Notes under the pieces: generated by a model | What the model was told of the DNA's origin: nothing | Database searches by the model: none | Seen by the model: the letters and a program-made list of their open reading frames with translations, nothing else | In this document: in pieces, positions 43,460 through 53,224 of the stretch | Numbering within the stretch: position 1 is the first letter of the stretch | How the letters are laid out: every line of letters starts with the position of its first letter | Origin: Gammaproteobacteria bacterium | GTDB taxonomy: Bacteria; Pseudomonadota; Gammaproteobacteria; Chromatiales; Chromatiaceae | Assembly (NCBI GenBank): GCA_020445255.1 | Contig: JAGRGY010000025.1 | Span: forward strand, 1 to 62,573 | Length of the DNA stretch: 62,573 bases | Direction of reading: 5' to 3' | Translations under genes and position numbers: made by a program

Positions 43460-44221
43460 ATGTCCGTCGAGCTCTACAACAAGGACCGGCACGTCTGTGT
43501 CGCGTTTCGCGACCTGGTGTCGGGCGAGGCCGTGCAGGCCAACCAGTTCCTGATCTTCGACAGCGATCACGCGGCGCTGATCGACCCCGGCGGCGACCTG
43601 ACCTACACCGCGCTGTTCATGGGAATCAGCCACTACCTGAACGTCAAGCATCTGGACTATGTGGTCGCGTCGCACCAGGACCCGGACATCGTCGCGTCGC
43701 TGAACAAGTGGCTGGTCGCGACCGACTGCAAGGTGGTCGTCCCCGCACTGTGGGAACGCTTCATCCCGCATTTCACCCGGCCGGGCAAGCTCGCCGGCCG
43801 GGTCGTCGCGATTCCCGACCCGGGCATGAACCTGCAGCTCGGCAGCATCCAGCTCAAGGCGATCCCCGCGCATTTCCTGCATGCCGAGGGGAACTTCCAG
43901 TTCTACGACCCGAGGAGTCGGATCCTGTTTTCCGGCGACCTCGGCGCCAACCTCTGTCCGGCGGACGAGCTCGACAGACCGGCCAAGAAACTGGACGAGG
44001 TGCTGCCCTACATGGAAGGCTTCCACAAGCGCTACATGAACAGCAACCAGGTGTGCCGCTACTGGGCACGCATGGTGGCGGACATCGACATCACGATGAT
44101 CGCGCCGCAGCATGGCCGGCCGCTGGTCGGCAAGGCCGTCGCGGAGTTCATCCGGTGGATCAGCGAGCTGCAGTGCGGCGTCGACCTGATGACCCAGTCC
44201 AACTACAAGATCCCCGGCTAG
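43460..44221 (+). CDS. ODP-like diiron metallo-beta-lactamase-fold protein
   Basis: 253 aa, the metal-binding half of the FprA/flavodiiron fold without a flavodoxin domain. Ligands line up as His72, Asp74 and Asp76 (SHQDPD), His141, Asp160 (SGDLG) and His218 (PQHGR); the Glu of the flavodiiron HxExD motif is Asp here, as in oxygen-binding diiron proteins of chemotaxis systems. Probably binds O2 or NO at a diiron site and may sense rather than reduce it. It faces two HDOD regulators encoded convergently, which suggests a regulatory role. Start at ATG 43460. Confidence 0.78.
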   Translation: MSVELYNKDRHVCVAFRDLVSGEAVQANQFLIFDSDHAALIDPGGDLTYTALFMGISHYLNVKHLDYVVASHQDPDIVASLNKWLVATDCKVVVPALWERFIPHFTRPGKLAGRVVAIPDPGMNLQLGSIQLKAIPAHFLHAEGNFQFYDPRSRILFSGDLGANLCPADELDRPAKKLDEVLPYMEGFHKRYMNSNQVCRYWARMVADIDITMIAPQHGRPLVGKAVAEFIRWISELQCGVDLMTQSNYKIPG

Positions 44222-44242
44222 CCAGCCGGCAGCCCGTCGTCA

Positions 44243-45499
44243 TCAGTCCTCGAGCAGCGTCTCGGCGCGTTCGATCGCGCCGCCGCTGGCGGCCACCACC
44301 TGCATCGCGAGCTCCGACGACTGGGCGCCGAGGCCGAGGCGCTGGAATGCCGGGATCTCCGCCGCCGGAGGAATCCGCGGCCGGGTGCCGTTGGCGAGGG
44401 TCGCGTGCCAGTGCGCGACCAACAGGATGTCGGTGTAATCGGCGTCGCCGGCGTGGTCATAGCCCCAGTGCTCGCAATGGGCGACCGCGTCGACCAGTGT
44501 CCGTGGCATCTCCCACAGGGTGAGTAGGATGCGTCCCAGCTCGCCGCGATTGCTGCGCAGCAGGTGGTCCAGCGCCGCCTCGTCGGCCAGGTCCGGATGG
44601 CGGTCGGCGTAGGTCAGCATCACCGGCTCGGCGACCGCATACAGCAGGCCCACCAGCGTCGCCAGACCGGGGTCGAAGTATTCACGCGATCGGGCCAGCG
44701 TGCGCGTGATCGCAGCCGCGCGGATACTGTTCCGCCACCAGCTCGCCATGCGCTTCTGCACGACCGGCGATGCACTGCGCAGCGTTTCGCGCAGCACGCA
44801 ATTGACCGACAGGGCGTACGTCTCGTCGATGCCGATCAGCTTCACGGCCTCGCGAATGCTGCGCGGCGTTCCCCTCGCCCGCTTCTGGTTGCGCGCGGCA
44901 CGCAGCGCCTTCAGGGTCAGCGCCGGACACACCATCAGGGTCGCGCCGAACAGCTCCGCATCGTCCGCGTGTCGCAGCAGCGCGCGTCCGACCCGCACCG
45001 CGATGTCCGACGCCGACGGCACGACGACGCGGCCCAGATTGATGTCGTTGAAGACGTCGTAGATCAGCGGGTGACAGGCGCTGTCATCGAGTAGTTCGTT
45101 CGGTTCGCTGACCGAGTAGCTCTCCTCGACGACCATGTTGCCGTGGTCCGCGCGGCACTGGTCGAGCACGGCACCGTCGACCAGCAGGTAACGCACCGGG
45201 GAACGCGCCACGACCCGGTAGCGCGATGGGCGCAGGCGGGAAACCGGCCCGCGCGCGGCCGCGTCCTGGTGCCGCACGATGTGCGACGCGCCGTCGCCGG
45301 CGGTGAGTTCGAGCACGCCGTCGAGCAGAAACAGCTGTTGCGCATCACTGCTGCCGAGGTCCAGCAGGCGCGCACCGGGCATCGCCTCGCGTACGGTGGC
45401 GTTGCGCGCGAAGTGTTCGAAGCTGTCCGGATCGATCCCGGACAGATGATGGAACTGCTGCAAAACCGCGTCCATCGACGGCGGATCTGTCAACGACAT
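44243..45499 (-). CDS. HDOD domain protein with N-terminal cyclic-nucleotide-binding-like domain (copy 1)
   Basis: 418 aa. The N-terminal ~125 residues look like a cNMP-binding beta roll (QQLFLLDGVLEL) without a clear phosphate cassette. The HDOD helical domain begins around residue 150 (IYDVFNDINLGRVVVPSASDIAVRVGRALL) and runs to ~360. HDOD proteins are signalling scaffolds without HD catalytic residues. Clearly paralogous to the next gene: both have LRPSRY followed by a VRYL strand. Convergent with the ODP gene (21-base gap). Confidence 0.83.
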   Translation of the reverse strand: MSLTDPPSMDAVLQQFHHLSGIDPDSFEHFARNATVREAMPGARLLDLGSSDAQQLFLLDGVLELTAGDGASHIVRHQDAAARGPVSRLRPSRYRVVARSPVRYLLVDGAVLDQCRADHGNMVVEESYSVSEPNELLDDSACHPLIYDVFNDINLGRVVVPSASDIAVRVGRALLRHADDAELFGATLMVCPALTLKALRAARNQKRARGTPRSIREAVKLIGIDETYALSVNCVLRETLRSASPVVQKRMASWWRNSIRAAAITRTLARSREYFDPGLATLVGLLYAVAEPVMLTYADRHPDLADEAALDHLLRSNRGELGRILLTLWEMPRTLVDAVAHCEHWGYDHAGDADYTDILLVAHWHATLANGTRPRIPPAAEIPAFQRLGLGAQSSELAMQVVAASGGAIERAETLLED

Positions 45500-45649
45500 C
45501 GGTACCCCGGCGGCGCCTCGGCAAACGCCTTTATTAGAGGTTCCGATGGTATCGCCGCTCGACGGCGATGGCTATTGACGGAATTCCCGGGCTGATGACC
45601 ACGTCACACCGAGGAACGCTACGCGGGCAGCGGCCCGTGCTGTGGCGGA

Positions 45650-46903
45650 TCAGCCGGCCAGCAGGCGCTTGGCGGCCGCCACCTCTTCCTGGGCGCTGTG
45701 CAGCAGCTCGATGCCCTCGCCCACATCGTCGGTCGACAGACCGAGTCGCGCGATCGCGGGAATCGCGGACAGCGGCAGGCCCTCGGCCAGCCCCTCGTGG
45801 ACCTGGGCGGCGATGACCAGGTCGGCATAATCCGCCTTGGTGACGCCGTCGCGCAGCCAGCTCTCGGCCTCCTTGGCCGCGGTGACGATCTCGGCGGGGA
45901 GTTGCCATTTGGCCAGGATCATGCCGCTCAGCTGGGTGCGCAGCGACCGGATGCTGGATTCGAGCGCAGCGGGGTGATTGGCGACGTCGGGGAAGTTGCG
46001 CGCATAGCCGATCACCGCGAGCACGCCGATGTCGTGCACCAGACCGGCGAGCAGCGCCTCGTGCGGATTGAACCCACCGACCTTGTTGCCGAGCACTTGG
46101 GCCAGCGCGGCGATGCGGCGGCTGTGTTCCCACAACGCAAGCATCCGCTTTTCGAGCATTTTCGAAGAGGTTCGAAACAGTTCCCTCAGCGTAAACGTCA
46201 CAACCAGAATCTGCGTGTTCTGCATGCCGAGCCGGGTCACGGCATCGCTCACCGTCGCGAGCCGGTTCACGCCACCGAAACGCGCGCTGTTCGCCGCCTT
46301 GACGATCTTCAGTGCCATTGCCGGGTCGGTCTCGATCAGCGCCGCCACGTTGCGCGCGTTGGCGTTGTCGTCGTTGACCGCCTCGCCAATGCGCACGGCG
46401 ACGTGCGGCAGGCTCGGCAGCAGCAGGTGGTCGCTGTTCAGGTCCTCGTAGATCTGCAGTGTGAGCCGGTTCTCGGCACCCAGATCATTGACATCGTCGC
46501 CCTCTTCGACCTGGTAGTTCTCGATCGTGATCGCCGACGGCGGATCCACCTGCGCCTCATTGCCGGCCATCAGGTCGCTTTCGATACGCAGATAACGGAC
46601 GTGCGACGTTGCCTCGACCTTGTAACGGCTCGGTCGCAAACGCGCCAGCGGCGTCAGTGCCGAGGAGTCGGTATGCCGGACGGTGCGCACACCCCCGTCG
46701 GCCGCGACCAGGCGGCACTCGCCCTCGAGCAGGTAGAGCATGCTGGCATCGGTGGCGCCGAGTGGCAGCAAGACCGCGCCCTTGCGTTCTTCGTGGACGA
46801 ACAGGCGGCGACTGAGTGCCTCGAGTTCGCCGTGCGGCAGCTCGCTCAGTGTGCTCAGGCGGCCCAACAGGGCGGCCGTGGGGTGGTCCAGTGTCTCGCT
46901 CAT
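45650..46903 (-). CDS. HDOD domain protein with N-terminal cyclic-nucleotide-binding-like domain (copy 2)
   Basis: 417 aa from ATG 46901-46903 (MSETLDHPT). Same architecture as copy 1: an N-terminal cNMP-like roll (SMLYLLEGECRLV) and an HDOD domain with IYEDLNSDHLLLPSLPHVAVRIGEAV and DPAMALKIVKAANSARFGG, closer to the family consensus than copy 1. A likely tandem duplication with 150 bases between copies. Role unknown; motility or c-di-GMP signalling is common for HDOD proteins. Confidence 0.85.
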   Translation of the reverse strand: MSETLDHPTAALLGRLSTLSELPHGELEALSRRLFVHEERKGAVLLPLGATDASMLYLLEGECRLVAADGGVRTVRHTDSSALTPLARLRPSRYKVEATSHVRYLRIESDLMAGNEAQVDPPSAITIENYQVEEGDDVNDLGAENRLTLQIYEDLNSDHLLLPSLPHVAVRIGEAVNDDNANARNVAALIETDPAMALKIVKAANSARFGGVNRLATVSDAVTRLGMQNTQILVVTFTLRELFRTSSKMLEKRMLALWEHSRRIAALAQVLGNKVGGFNPHEALLAGLVHDIGVLAVIGYARNFPDVANHPAALESSIRSLRTQLSGMILAKWQLPAEIVTAAKEAESWLRDGVTKADYADLVIAAQVHEGLAEGLPLSAIPAIARLGLSTDDVGEGIELLHSAQEEVAAAKRLLAG

Positions 46904-46975
46904 GATGTCCGTGCGGGTGATGCTTCTTGTTCCCCGTGGCATCGGCGGGACGCGCCGACTCTTGAGCGGGCGGAC

Positions 46976-47003
46976 ACGAAAAAGCCCGCCAGTGGCGGGC
47001 TTT
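46976..47003 (-). terminator. Rho-independent terminator of the 74-aa gene
   Basis: AAAGCCCGCC-AGT-GGCGGGCTTT, a perfect 10-pair stem with a 3-base loop; on the minus strand it continues with further T's (TTTTTCGTG). It lies 22 bases after the small gene's stop. Confidence 0.85.
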
Positions 47004-47024
47004 CGGGGCCGCGGTCGTCGGCGC

Positions 47025-47249
47025 TCAGAGCGGCGATGAACCGACGATCTTGTGCGACAGTTCGACCACCCGCATCGCTTTCTGCATGTAGGTCTCGCGG
47101 TAGTCCTTCAGCAGACCGCTGTCCGAGTAGTAGTAATCCTTGCCGGAAATGCCGGTTTCGTGCTCGACGTCGATGAACTTCTTCTGCATATCGAGCATTT
47201 CGGCGATTAGCGCGGCCTTTTCGGCCTTCATGGCTTCGATGTCACTCAT
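47025..47249 (-). CDS. small charged coiled-coil protein, 74 aa
   Basis: A helical, lysine/glutamate-rich N-terminal half (SDIEAMKAEKAALIAEMLDM) and a tyrosine-rich centre (GKDYYYSDSGLLKDYRETYM). No signal peptide, no recognised family. It has its own strong terminator and the AGAGA stretch ahead of its ATG is a plausible ribosome site, so it is an independent, probably well expressed gene. Confidence 0.7.
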   Translation of the reverse strand: MSDIEAMKAEKAALIAEMLDMQKKFIDVEHETGISGKDYYYSDSGLLKDYRETYMQKAMRVVELSHKIVGSSPL

Positions 47250-47358
47250 TGTCGTTCTCTCCAGATTCGGTTGAGAGTTGTCTGCGTCCGCGGCGGGACG
47301 CGTAAATCGGAGTATAACCCGATACTTATGTTCGCCGTCAATCCCGGGCCGGGGCGTC

Positions 47359-48327
<969 letters not shown>

Positions 48328-48345
48328 AGGGTCTCGGAATTCAGG

Positions 48346-48813
48346 GTGTTCCACGTCGTTCTGTATCAGCCGGAGATCCCGCCCAATACCGGCAACATCA
48401 TACGCCTGTGCGCCAACACGGGCAGCACCCTGCACCTGGTTCATCCGCTCGGGTTCGCGTTCGACGACAAGCGTCTGCGGCGCGCCGGACTCGATTACCG
48501 CGAATTCGCCGAGGTGCGACAGCACGCCGACTTCGATGCCTTGTTGACGGCTGTTGCGCCGACGCGATGGTTTGCACTGTCGACGCGCGGCCGACAGCGA
48601 CACGACCTCGTCGACTACTCCGCAGGTGACGTATTCGTCTTCGGACCCGAGACGCGCGGTCTGCCACAGGATCTGCTGGACGGGCTGCCTCAGGCACGTC
48701 GCCTGCGTCTGCCGATGCGGCCGGGACAACGCAGCATGAATCTGTCCAACGCAGTCGCCGTCGTCGTCTACGAGGCGTGGCGGCAACAGGGGTTCAGCGG
48801 CGCCGCGACCTGA
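48346..48813 (+). CDS. trmL: tRNA (cytidine(34)-2'-O)-methyltransferase TrmL
   Basis: SPOUT-class methylase of the wobble nucleotide of tRNA-Leu. 155 aa. [25 protein letters not shown] (motif 1), FGPETRGLP (motif 2) and [20 protein letters not shown] (motif 3 knot) are all present. No ATG exists before the first beta strand, so GTG 48346-48348 is the start. Divergent from pyrD with only 18 bases between start codons, so the two promoters must lie within each other's coding sequence or be shared. Confidence 0.93.
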   Translation: MFHVVLYQPEIPPNTGNIIRLCANTGSTLHLVHPLGFAFDDKRLRRAGLDYREFAEVRQHADFDALLTAVAPTRWFALSTRGRQRHDLVDYSAGDVFVFGPETRGLPQDLLDGLPQARRLRLPMRPGQRSMNLSNAVAVVVYEAWRQQGFSGAAT

Positions 48814-49211
48814 TCGATCGCGACGCCGACACGTCATCCGGGTGAGGTGCGGGCGCCTCCAGGCAGGCCCGACGCCTTCGTCCCCGCATTGGGAGCAAGT
48901 CGCTCTGCGTCGCCAGGTGTCGCAACGTCCGGCACCAAGCCGCCGCGCGCATGGATCGGCAAACTGCCATTGCGCCATCCGGTTCTCACGGGGTCGTTGG
49001 TAGTCGCCACCGGGTCGTCGATTCCAACAATCCAACGTCCGGTTGGTCCGCTTCAGTCAGCTCACGCCAAAAAGGCAGTCGCGCCTTAACGCAGATCAGT
49101 GGCGAACTCCCGGCTGCTGCTCTAGCTTGAAATAAACGCATATAAAAGCGGCCATGGAATGGGCGGTGGCTGCACATAACAACGAACAACACAAACCAGA
49201 GGATGTTCAGC
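48814..49211. other. upstream region of the multiheme operon (398 bases)
   Basis: Non-coding. The last ~80 bases are A/T-richer and contain TATAAA at 49141-49146, a possible -10, without a clear -35. A perfect FNR-type (TTGAT-N4-ATCAA) site was not found by eye. Confidence 0.4.
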
Positions 49212-50492
49212 ATGTCGATCCGTAATCCGGTGGCCTTCGGGGCCAGCGCAGTCTTGGCGCTCGCGTTAAGTGTCACCGCGGTGTCCGCCGCAGAATCCCT
49301 CATCGACGTACCGTCGAGCGTCTGCCAGACCTGCCACAAGGAGATCTACAAGCAGTGGGAAGGGTCCATGCACGCGAACAGCGTCGCAATGAAAGACCCG
49401 ATTCACGGCACCTTCTACAAAAAGGTCATCGGTGACCCTCTGCAGGCAGGGGTGACGACCAAGGACGGAAAGTTTCCGGTTTGCATCCAGTGTCACGCGC
49501 CCAACGCCGCGATCCAGAATTCCACCAAGCTCGATGAAAAGCCGACGTACAGCGAAGGTGTGAACTGTGTCGCCTGCCACACGTTGAAGAGATTCAACGG
49601 GATCAACGGACCGAACGGCAAGCTGCAGCTGGGTATGCTGTCTTACGAGCGCAGCAGCGGGTTGCAGGGCCCGGCAGGATTCCCCGTCGGGCTGCAGAAG
49701 CTGGCGACGGCGACCGACATGTTCGGCGGTGCCGGCGCCGGTGACGGCGGCGACAAACCGAATCCCCACCTCGGTGAGCCGGTGACGATGGACGGTACAG
49801 AGATCCCGGCCCTGCCGATGGAGCCCAATGCCACATTGATGAAGACCAACGATGCCTGCATGGGGTGCCACGACAAGCGCAACAATTCGCACGGCGTCCC
49901 GCTGTGTGCGACCGGCAACGAGTACATGGCCAGCAAGAGCGACGTGACCTGCCAGTATTGTCACATGCCGATGGTCGGCAACACGGCCGACCACAGCATG
50001 GGGGGTGGTCACGACGGCGGCATGCTCAAGCGCAGCGTTGTCTTCACGATGAGAGCCGAAAAGGCCGGTGAAACGATCGACGTGGTCGCCAAACTGAAGA
50101 ATCAGCAACCACACGCACTGCCCACCGGTGCGCCGTTCCGGAACATCGTGCTCAAGCTCACCGCGTACAACGCCAACGGCGAGCCGGTATGGGAAAACGC
50201 GCCGGAGCATCCGGCACAGGATGACCCGCAGGCCTATTTCGCCTATCTGTTGGCCGATGACGCCGGCAAGGACGCGATGCCGCCGACGGCGACCCAGCTC
50301 GGTGCCGATACGCGTCTGCGGCCACACGAAGAACGCACGCTGTCCTACGAGATCCCGGCCAAAGATGTCGCCCTGGTCCGCGGTGAGGTGCAGTACAACC
50401 TGCTCTGGAAAGTGCTCGCCGACAAATTCGGGCACCTGCCGGAAGGGCTGCGATCATCACGAACGATCGCGGTGGCCGAGGCCAAGATCTGA
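49212..50492 (+). CDS. pentaheme cytochrome c with C-terminal beta domain
   Basis: 426 aa, exported (signal MSIRNPVAFGASAVLALALSVTAVSA). Five CXXCH haem sites at about residues 38, 91, 119, 216 and 247 (CQTCH, CIQCH, CVACH, CMGCH, CQYCH), resembling the cytochrome c554/c-prime multiheme family. The last ~150 residues have no haem and look beta-rich (VVFTMRAEKAGETIDVVAKL onward). ATG 49212 is preferred over the ATG at 49203 because AGAGG is nine bases before it and abuts the other. First gene of the cluster with HAO-like and NapC-like proteins; probable electron carrier or partner enzyme. Confidence 0.88.
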   Translation: MSIRNPVAFGASAVLALALSVTAVSAAESLIDVPSSVCQTCHKEIYKQWEGSMHANSVAMKDPIHGTFYKKVIGDPLQAGVTTKDGKFPVCIQCHAPNAAIQNSTKLDEKPTYSEGVNCVACHTLKRFNGINGPNGKLQLGMLSYERSSGLQGPAGFPVGLQKLATATDMFGGAGAGDGGDKPNPHLGEPVTMDGTEIPALPMEPNATLMKTNDACMGCHDKRNNSHGVPLCATGNEYMASKSDVTCQYCHMPMVGNTADHSMGGGHDGGMLKRSVVFTMRAEKAGETIDVVAKLKNQQPHALPTGAPFRNIVLKLTAYNANGEPVWENAPEHPAQDDPQAYFAYLLADDAGKDAMPPTATQLGADTRLRPHEERTLSYEIPAKDVALVRGEVQYNLLWKVLADKFGHLPEGLRSSRTIAVAEAKI

Positions 50493-50566
50493 GCCCGGCC
50501 GATCGCGATGCTGCGGTCTCCCGGCCGCGGCGTTCGTGCCAGCAAACCGCCCAAGGGGTACCACGA

Positions 50567-52006
50567 ATGCCAAGCAGCAAGATGGGTCTGTTCGCGTTGC
50601 TGTGCCTGCTCGTCAGCGGTGCCGGTGCGGCAAAGGTGACGCTGAGCCCTGACAACTGGGGTAACCCGGCCGGCGAGGAATGTGTCAGCTGCCACAGCAA
50701 GTCGTCTGCCGGGTTGACCGAGCAATGGCGGCACAGCGCGCATGCGAAAGTCGGTGTCAACTGCCTCGACTGCCACCAGGCCAGTACCGACGATGCGGAC
50801 GCGATCACTCACGAGGGCCAGACCATCGCGACCATCGTGTCGCCGAAGGACTGCGGCCGCTGCCATGCCGTGGAAGAGCAACAGCAACGCGGTTCGGTGC
50901 ACGCCGAGGCCGTCGCAGTGATCGCGCGTCGCATGCCGGCGATGGTGACGAATCTCGCCGGGCCTGCGGTCGAGGCCGCCGGCTGCGCCCAGTGCCACGG
51001 ATCGACCGTGCGCGTGCAGGCCAATGGAGAGCTCGATCCCGACACCTGGCCGAACTCGGGCATCGGCCGCATCAATCCCGACCGGTCACGCGGCTCATGC
51101 TCGTCGTGCCACGGCCGGCACGCTTTTTCCAAGGCTCAGGCGCGCAAACCGGAGGCCTGCGTGCGCTGCCATTCGGGTCCGGACTCGCCAGACAAGGAAG
51201 TGTTCGAGGCCTCGAAGCACGGCATGGCGTTTGCCAGCCATCACGATCAGATGAACCTCGATGCCGAGTCGTGGGTGGCGGGCAAGGATTACTTCGCCGC
51301 CCCGACCTGCGCGACATGTCACATGGGGGCGGCCGGCAAACTGCCGGCGACCCACGACGTCGGTATGCGCAATGTGTGGAATCTGAACACGCCGGTGTCC
51401 GAGCGCCAGCACCTGGTCGTGTTTGCCGACGGCGGAAAGCGCGAGTTCCCCGAATCGATGGACGCGCCGAAGCGCGGAAGCAAGGTGCCGCGCCTCGACG
51501 GCGCTGAAGGTGACGTGAAGATGGTCGCGACGCCTGACCGACGTCGCCAGGCCATGAGCCTGGTATGCCGTGAGTGTCATGGAAAGGATTTCGTCGAGGC
51601 CTTCATGCGCCAGTTCGACGGTGTCGTCGATCTTTACAACAGGAAGTTCGGCGAACCGGCACGCGCCATCATGCAGGCGCTCTATTCTACCGGGCGCCTG
51701 ACGCCTACACCGTTCGACGAGCCGATCGAGTTCGCGTTCTGGGAGCTTTGGCACGACGAGGGCGCGCGCGCCCGCCATGGTGCCGCGATGATGAGTCCCA
51801 ACCACGTGTGGTGGGAAGGCATGTATGTTGTCGCGCGCAACTTCTACGGCAGGTTCCTGCCCGAGGTGCGCGCGGTGGCCGGCGATGGCGCCGACGCACT
51901 GATCGCCAAGCATGTGCAAGACCTGCCGGAAAACGAGTGGCTCAAGCACCCGGAACGTGGCAGCCCGCTCCTCGGTGTCGGCACGGCCCGGAGCGCGCAT
52001 GAGTAG
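50567..52006 (+). CDS. octaheme hydroxylamine-oxidoreductase-like cytochrome c
   Basis: 479 aa with a signal peptide (residues 1-22). Eight CXXCH sites at residues 39, 66, 96, 140, 178, 198, 248 and 334; their spacing and the long haem-free C-terminus with FWELWHDEGARARHGAAMM fit the HAO family of octaheme cytochromes. In true HAO a tyrosine after haem 8 crosslinks the catalytic P460 haem; here Tyr420 (WWEGMY) lies in that region, but without alignment I cannot say whether it is the equivalent residue. The next gene is a NapC-type quinol dehydrogenase, as in reductive epsilon-HAO systems, so reduction of nitrite, hydroxylamine or another N/S oxide is the favoured inference. AAGGGG precedes ATG 50567. 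Confidence 0.85.
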   Translation: MPSSKMGLFALLCLLVSGAGAAKVTLSPDNWGNPAGEECVSCHSKSSAGLTEQWRHSAHAKVGVNCLDCHQASTDDADAITHEGQTIATIVSPKDCGRCHAVEEQQQRGSVHAEAVAVIARRMPAMVTNLAGPAVEAAGCAQCHGSTVRVQANGELDPDTWPNSGIGRINPDRSRGSCSSCHGRHAFSKAQARKPEACVRCHSGPDSPDKEVFEASKHGMAFASHHDQMNLDAESWVAGKDYFAAPTCATCHMGAAGKLPATHDVGMRNVWNLNTPVSERQHLVVFADGGKREFPESMDAPKRGSKVPRLDGAEGDVKMVATPDRRRQAMSLVCRECHGKDFVEAFMRQFDGVVDLYNRKFGEPARAIMQALYSTGRLTPTPFDEPIEFAFWELWHDEGARARHGAAMMSPNHVWWEGMYVVARNFYGRFLPEVRAVAGDGADALIAKHVQDLPENEWLKHPERGSPLLGVGTARSAHE

Positions 52007-52634
52007 GCGCCGACCCTGGTGGCTGCCCGGGTTCGTCACCCGCCACGTGCTGTTCGCGATGGTGTTTGCCGGTCTGTGCGGGATCGGTGTCATGGTGTTC
52101 CTGATCGAGTTCGATCATTACACCAGCACGGAGGCCTTCTGTACGTCGTGCCACTCGATGGAGCTGGCCGCGGTGCCTTATCGGAAATCGTCGCACTTTG
52201 TCTCGGCATCAGGCGTGCGCGCGAGCTGTGGTGACTGCCATGTGTCGCCCGGCATATTCGCGGCGACCTGGGACCACTTCATCGGCGGCAAGGACGTCAT
52301 TCGGCAGCTCATCGGTGCGGACTACGACGATCCGGTCGTCAATGCCCTGCATCTGCCCGAAGCGGCGTTTAGCGCACGTGAATGGTTCCGCGCGCGCGAT
52401 TCCGCCACATGCCGGCGCTGTCACGAGCAGGATGCGATCGTGGGCGAGCGAGCCGGTACCCAGGCGATTCACCAGGAAGACGCCAAGGGCAAGACCTGTG
52501 TGGACTGCCATATCAATCTGGTCCACCGGAAGGTACCGGAGCGCGCAACGTTCAAGCGCGATGCGTGGAACCGAATGGTGGAAACCGAGTTCGACCTGGA
52601 GGCGGGGGCGGCCGACAGACTGCTCGACGAATAG
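51999..52634 (+). CDS. NapC/NrfH-family tetraheme membrane cytochrome c
   Basis: 211 aa. One N-terminal membrane helix (about 14-37), then four CXXCH sites at residues 48, 77, 138 and 167 (CTSCH, CGDCH, CRRCH, CVDCH). The architecture is that of quinol-oxidising NapC/NrfH/CycX proteins, which pass electrons from the quinol pool to periplasmic multiheme enzymes. Its ATG overlaps the HAO-like gene by 8 bases, giving strong coupling and suggesting a dedicated complex. Confidence 0.9.
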   Translation: MSRRRPWWLPGFVTRHVLFAMVFAGLCGIGVMVFLIEFDHYTSTEAFCTSCHSMELAAVPYRKSSHFVSASGVRASCGDCHVSPGIFAATWDHFIGGKDVIRQLIGADYDDPVVNALHLPEAAFSAREWFRARDSATCRRCHEQDAIVGERAGTQAIHQEDAKGKTCVDCHINLVHRKVPERATFKRDAWNRMVETEFDLEAGAADRLLDE

Positions 52635-52692
52635 GCCGGTCGCAAGTGATGTCGAGACGTCGAATACCTACAACACACCCTTGGGGGGCGGC

Positions 52693-52938
52693 ATGAAACT
52701 GTTGATGCTGGGATGCAAGACGCTGCGCGAGGGGGTAGTCGTCTCTGTGATCTTCTTCGTAGGCGGCATCCTGCTGACATTGGCCGCGCGCTATGCCGTT
52801 CCCGAGATGCTGCATCTCGACCTGGTCATTCTTCTCGCCGGCTTCGTGCTGATTCTGTTGGCACCGGTCGTATTGGTGTCAACGTTCCTGCTGTCGATTC
52901 TGCGGGGAGTGGGGGACGCGGACCAATGCGACCGCTAG
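52693..52938 (+). CDS. two-helix membrane protein, 81 aa (paralogue A)
   Basis: Two hydrophobic helices, about 14-34 and 43-70, short basic N-terminus and a C-terminus ending CDR. GGGG lies just before ATG 52693. Aligns with the minus-strand gene that follows at a constant offset of two residues: CxK.(L/M)R near the start, GILL, PVVL, LL and the final CDR. Last gene of the HAO-NapC unit; function unknown, perhaps an accessory or anchoring subunit. Confidence 0.75.
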   Translation: MKLLMLGCKTLREGVVVSVIFFVGGILLTLAARYAVPEMLHLDLVILLAGFVLILLAPVVLVSTFLLSILRGVGDADQCDR

Positions 52939-52981
52939 GTCCAGCGCCCCCGGTCTGTCTCCGGTGGACGCGCAGCGATTG

Positions 52982-53224
52982 TCAGCGGTCACACAAGGCC
53001 AGATCCCGCGCCACGCTGGGCATTGTTGCCAGCAGCCCGATCGCCAGCAGCACGACGGGGCTGGACACGACGGTCACCAGCCCGATTCCGCTCAACAGCG
53101 TGGTGAACGCCGGGAAGTCGGCTCCGAACAGGGCCCGGGGGATCTGCAACAGGATTCCCGCCAGCAACAGGGTCACGGCAACGGACACCGCCGCGCGCAT
53201 CTTCGAGCAATCGAAAGGTTTCAT
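52982..53224 (-). CDS. two-helix membrane protein, 80 aa (paralogue B)
   Basis: Same plan as the 81-aa protein opposite it: MKPFDCSKMR start, two helices at about 11-30 and 41-67, and a CDR ending. GGGAGG six bases before ATG 53222-53224 is a strong ribosome site, which argues that this is a real gene. Tail to tail with paralogue A (43-base gap) and divergent from the octaheme tetrathionate-reductase-type gene. No named family recognised. Confidence 0.72.
   Translation of the reverse strand: MKPFDCSKMRAAVSVAVTLLLAGILLQIPRALFGADFPAFTTLLSGIGLVTVVSSPVVLLAIGLLATMPSVARDLALCDR

Noticed and set aside
48346..48356. Half of a parS-like sequence (GTGTTCCACGT) at the trmL start
   Set aside because: The right half of the palindrome (GGAACA) is missing, and the bases encode the conserved TrmL N-terminus.
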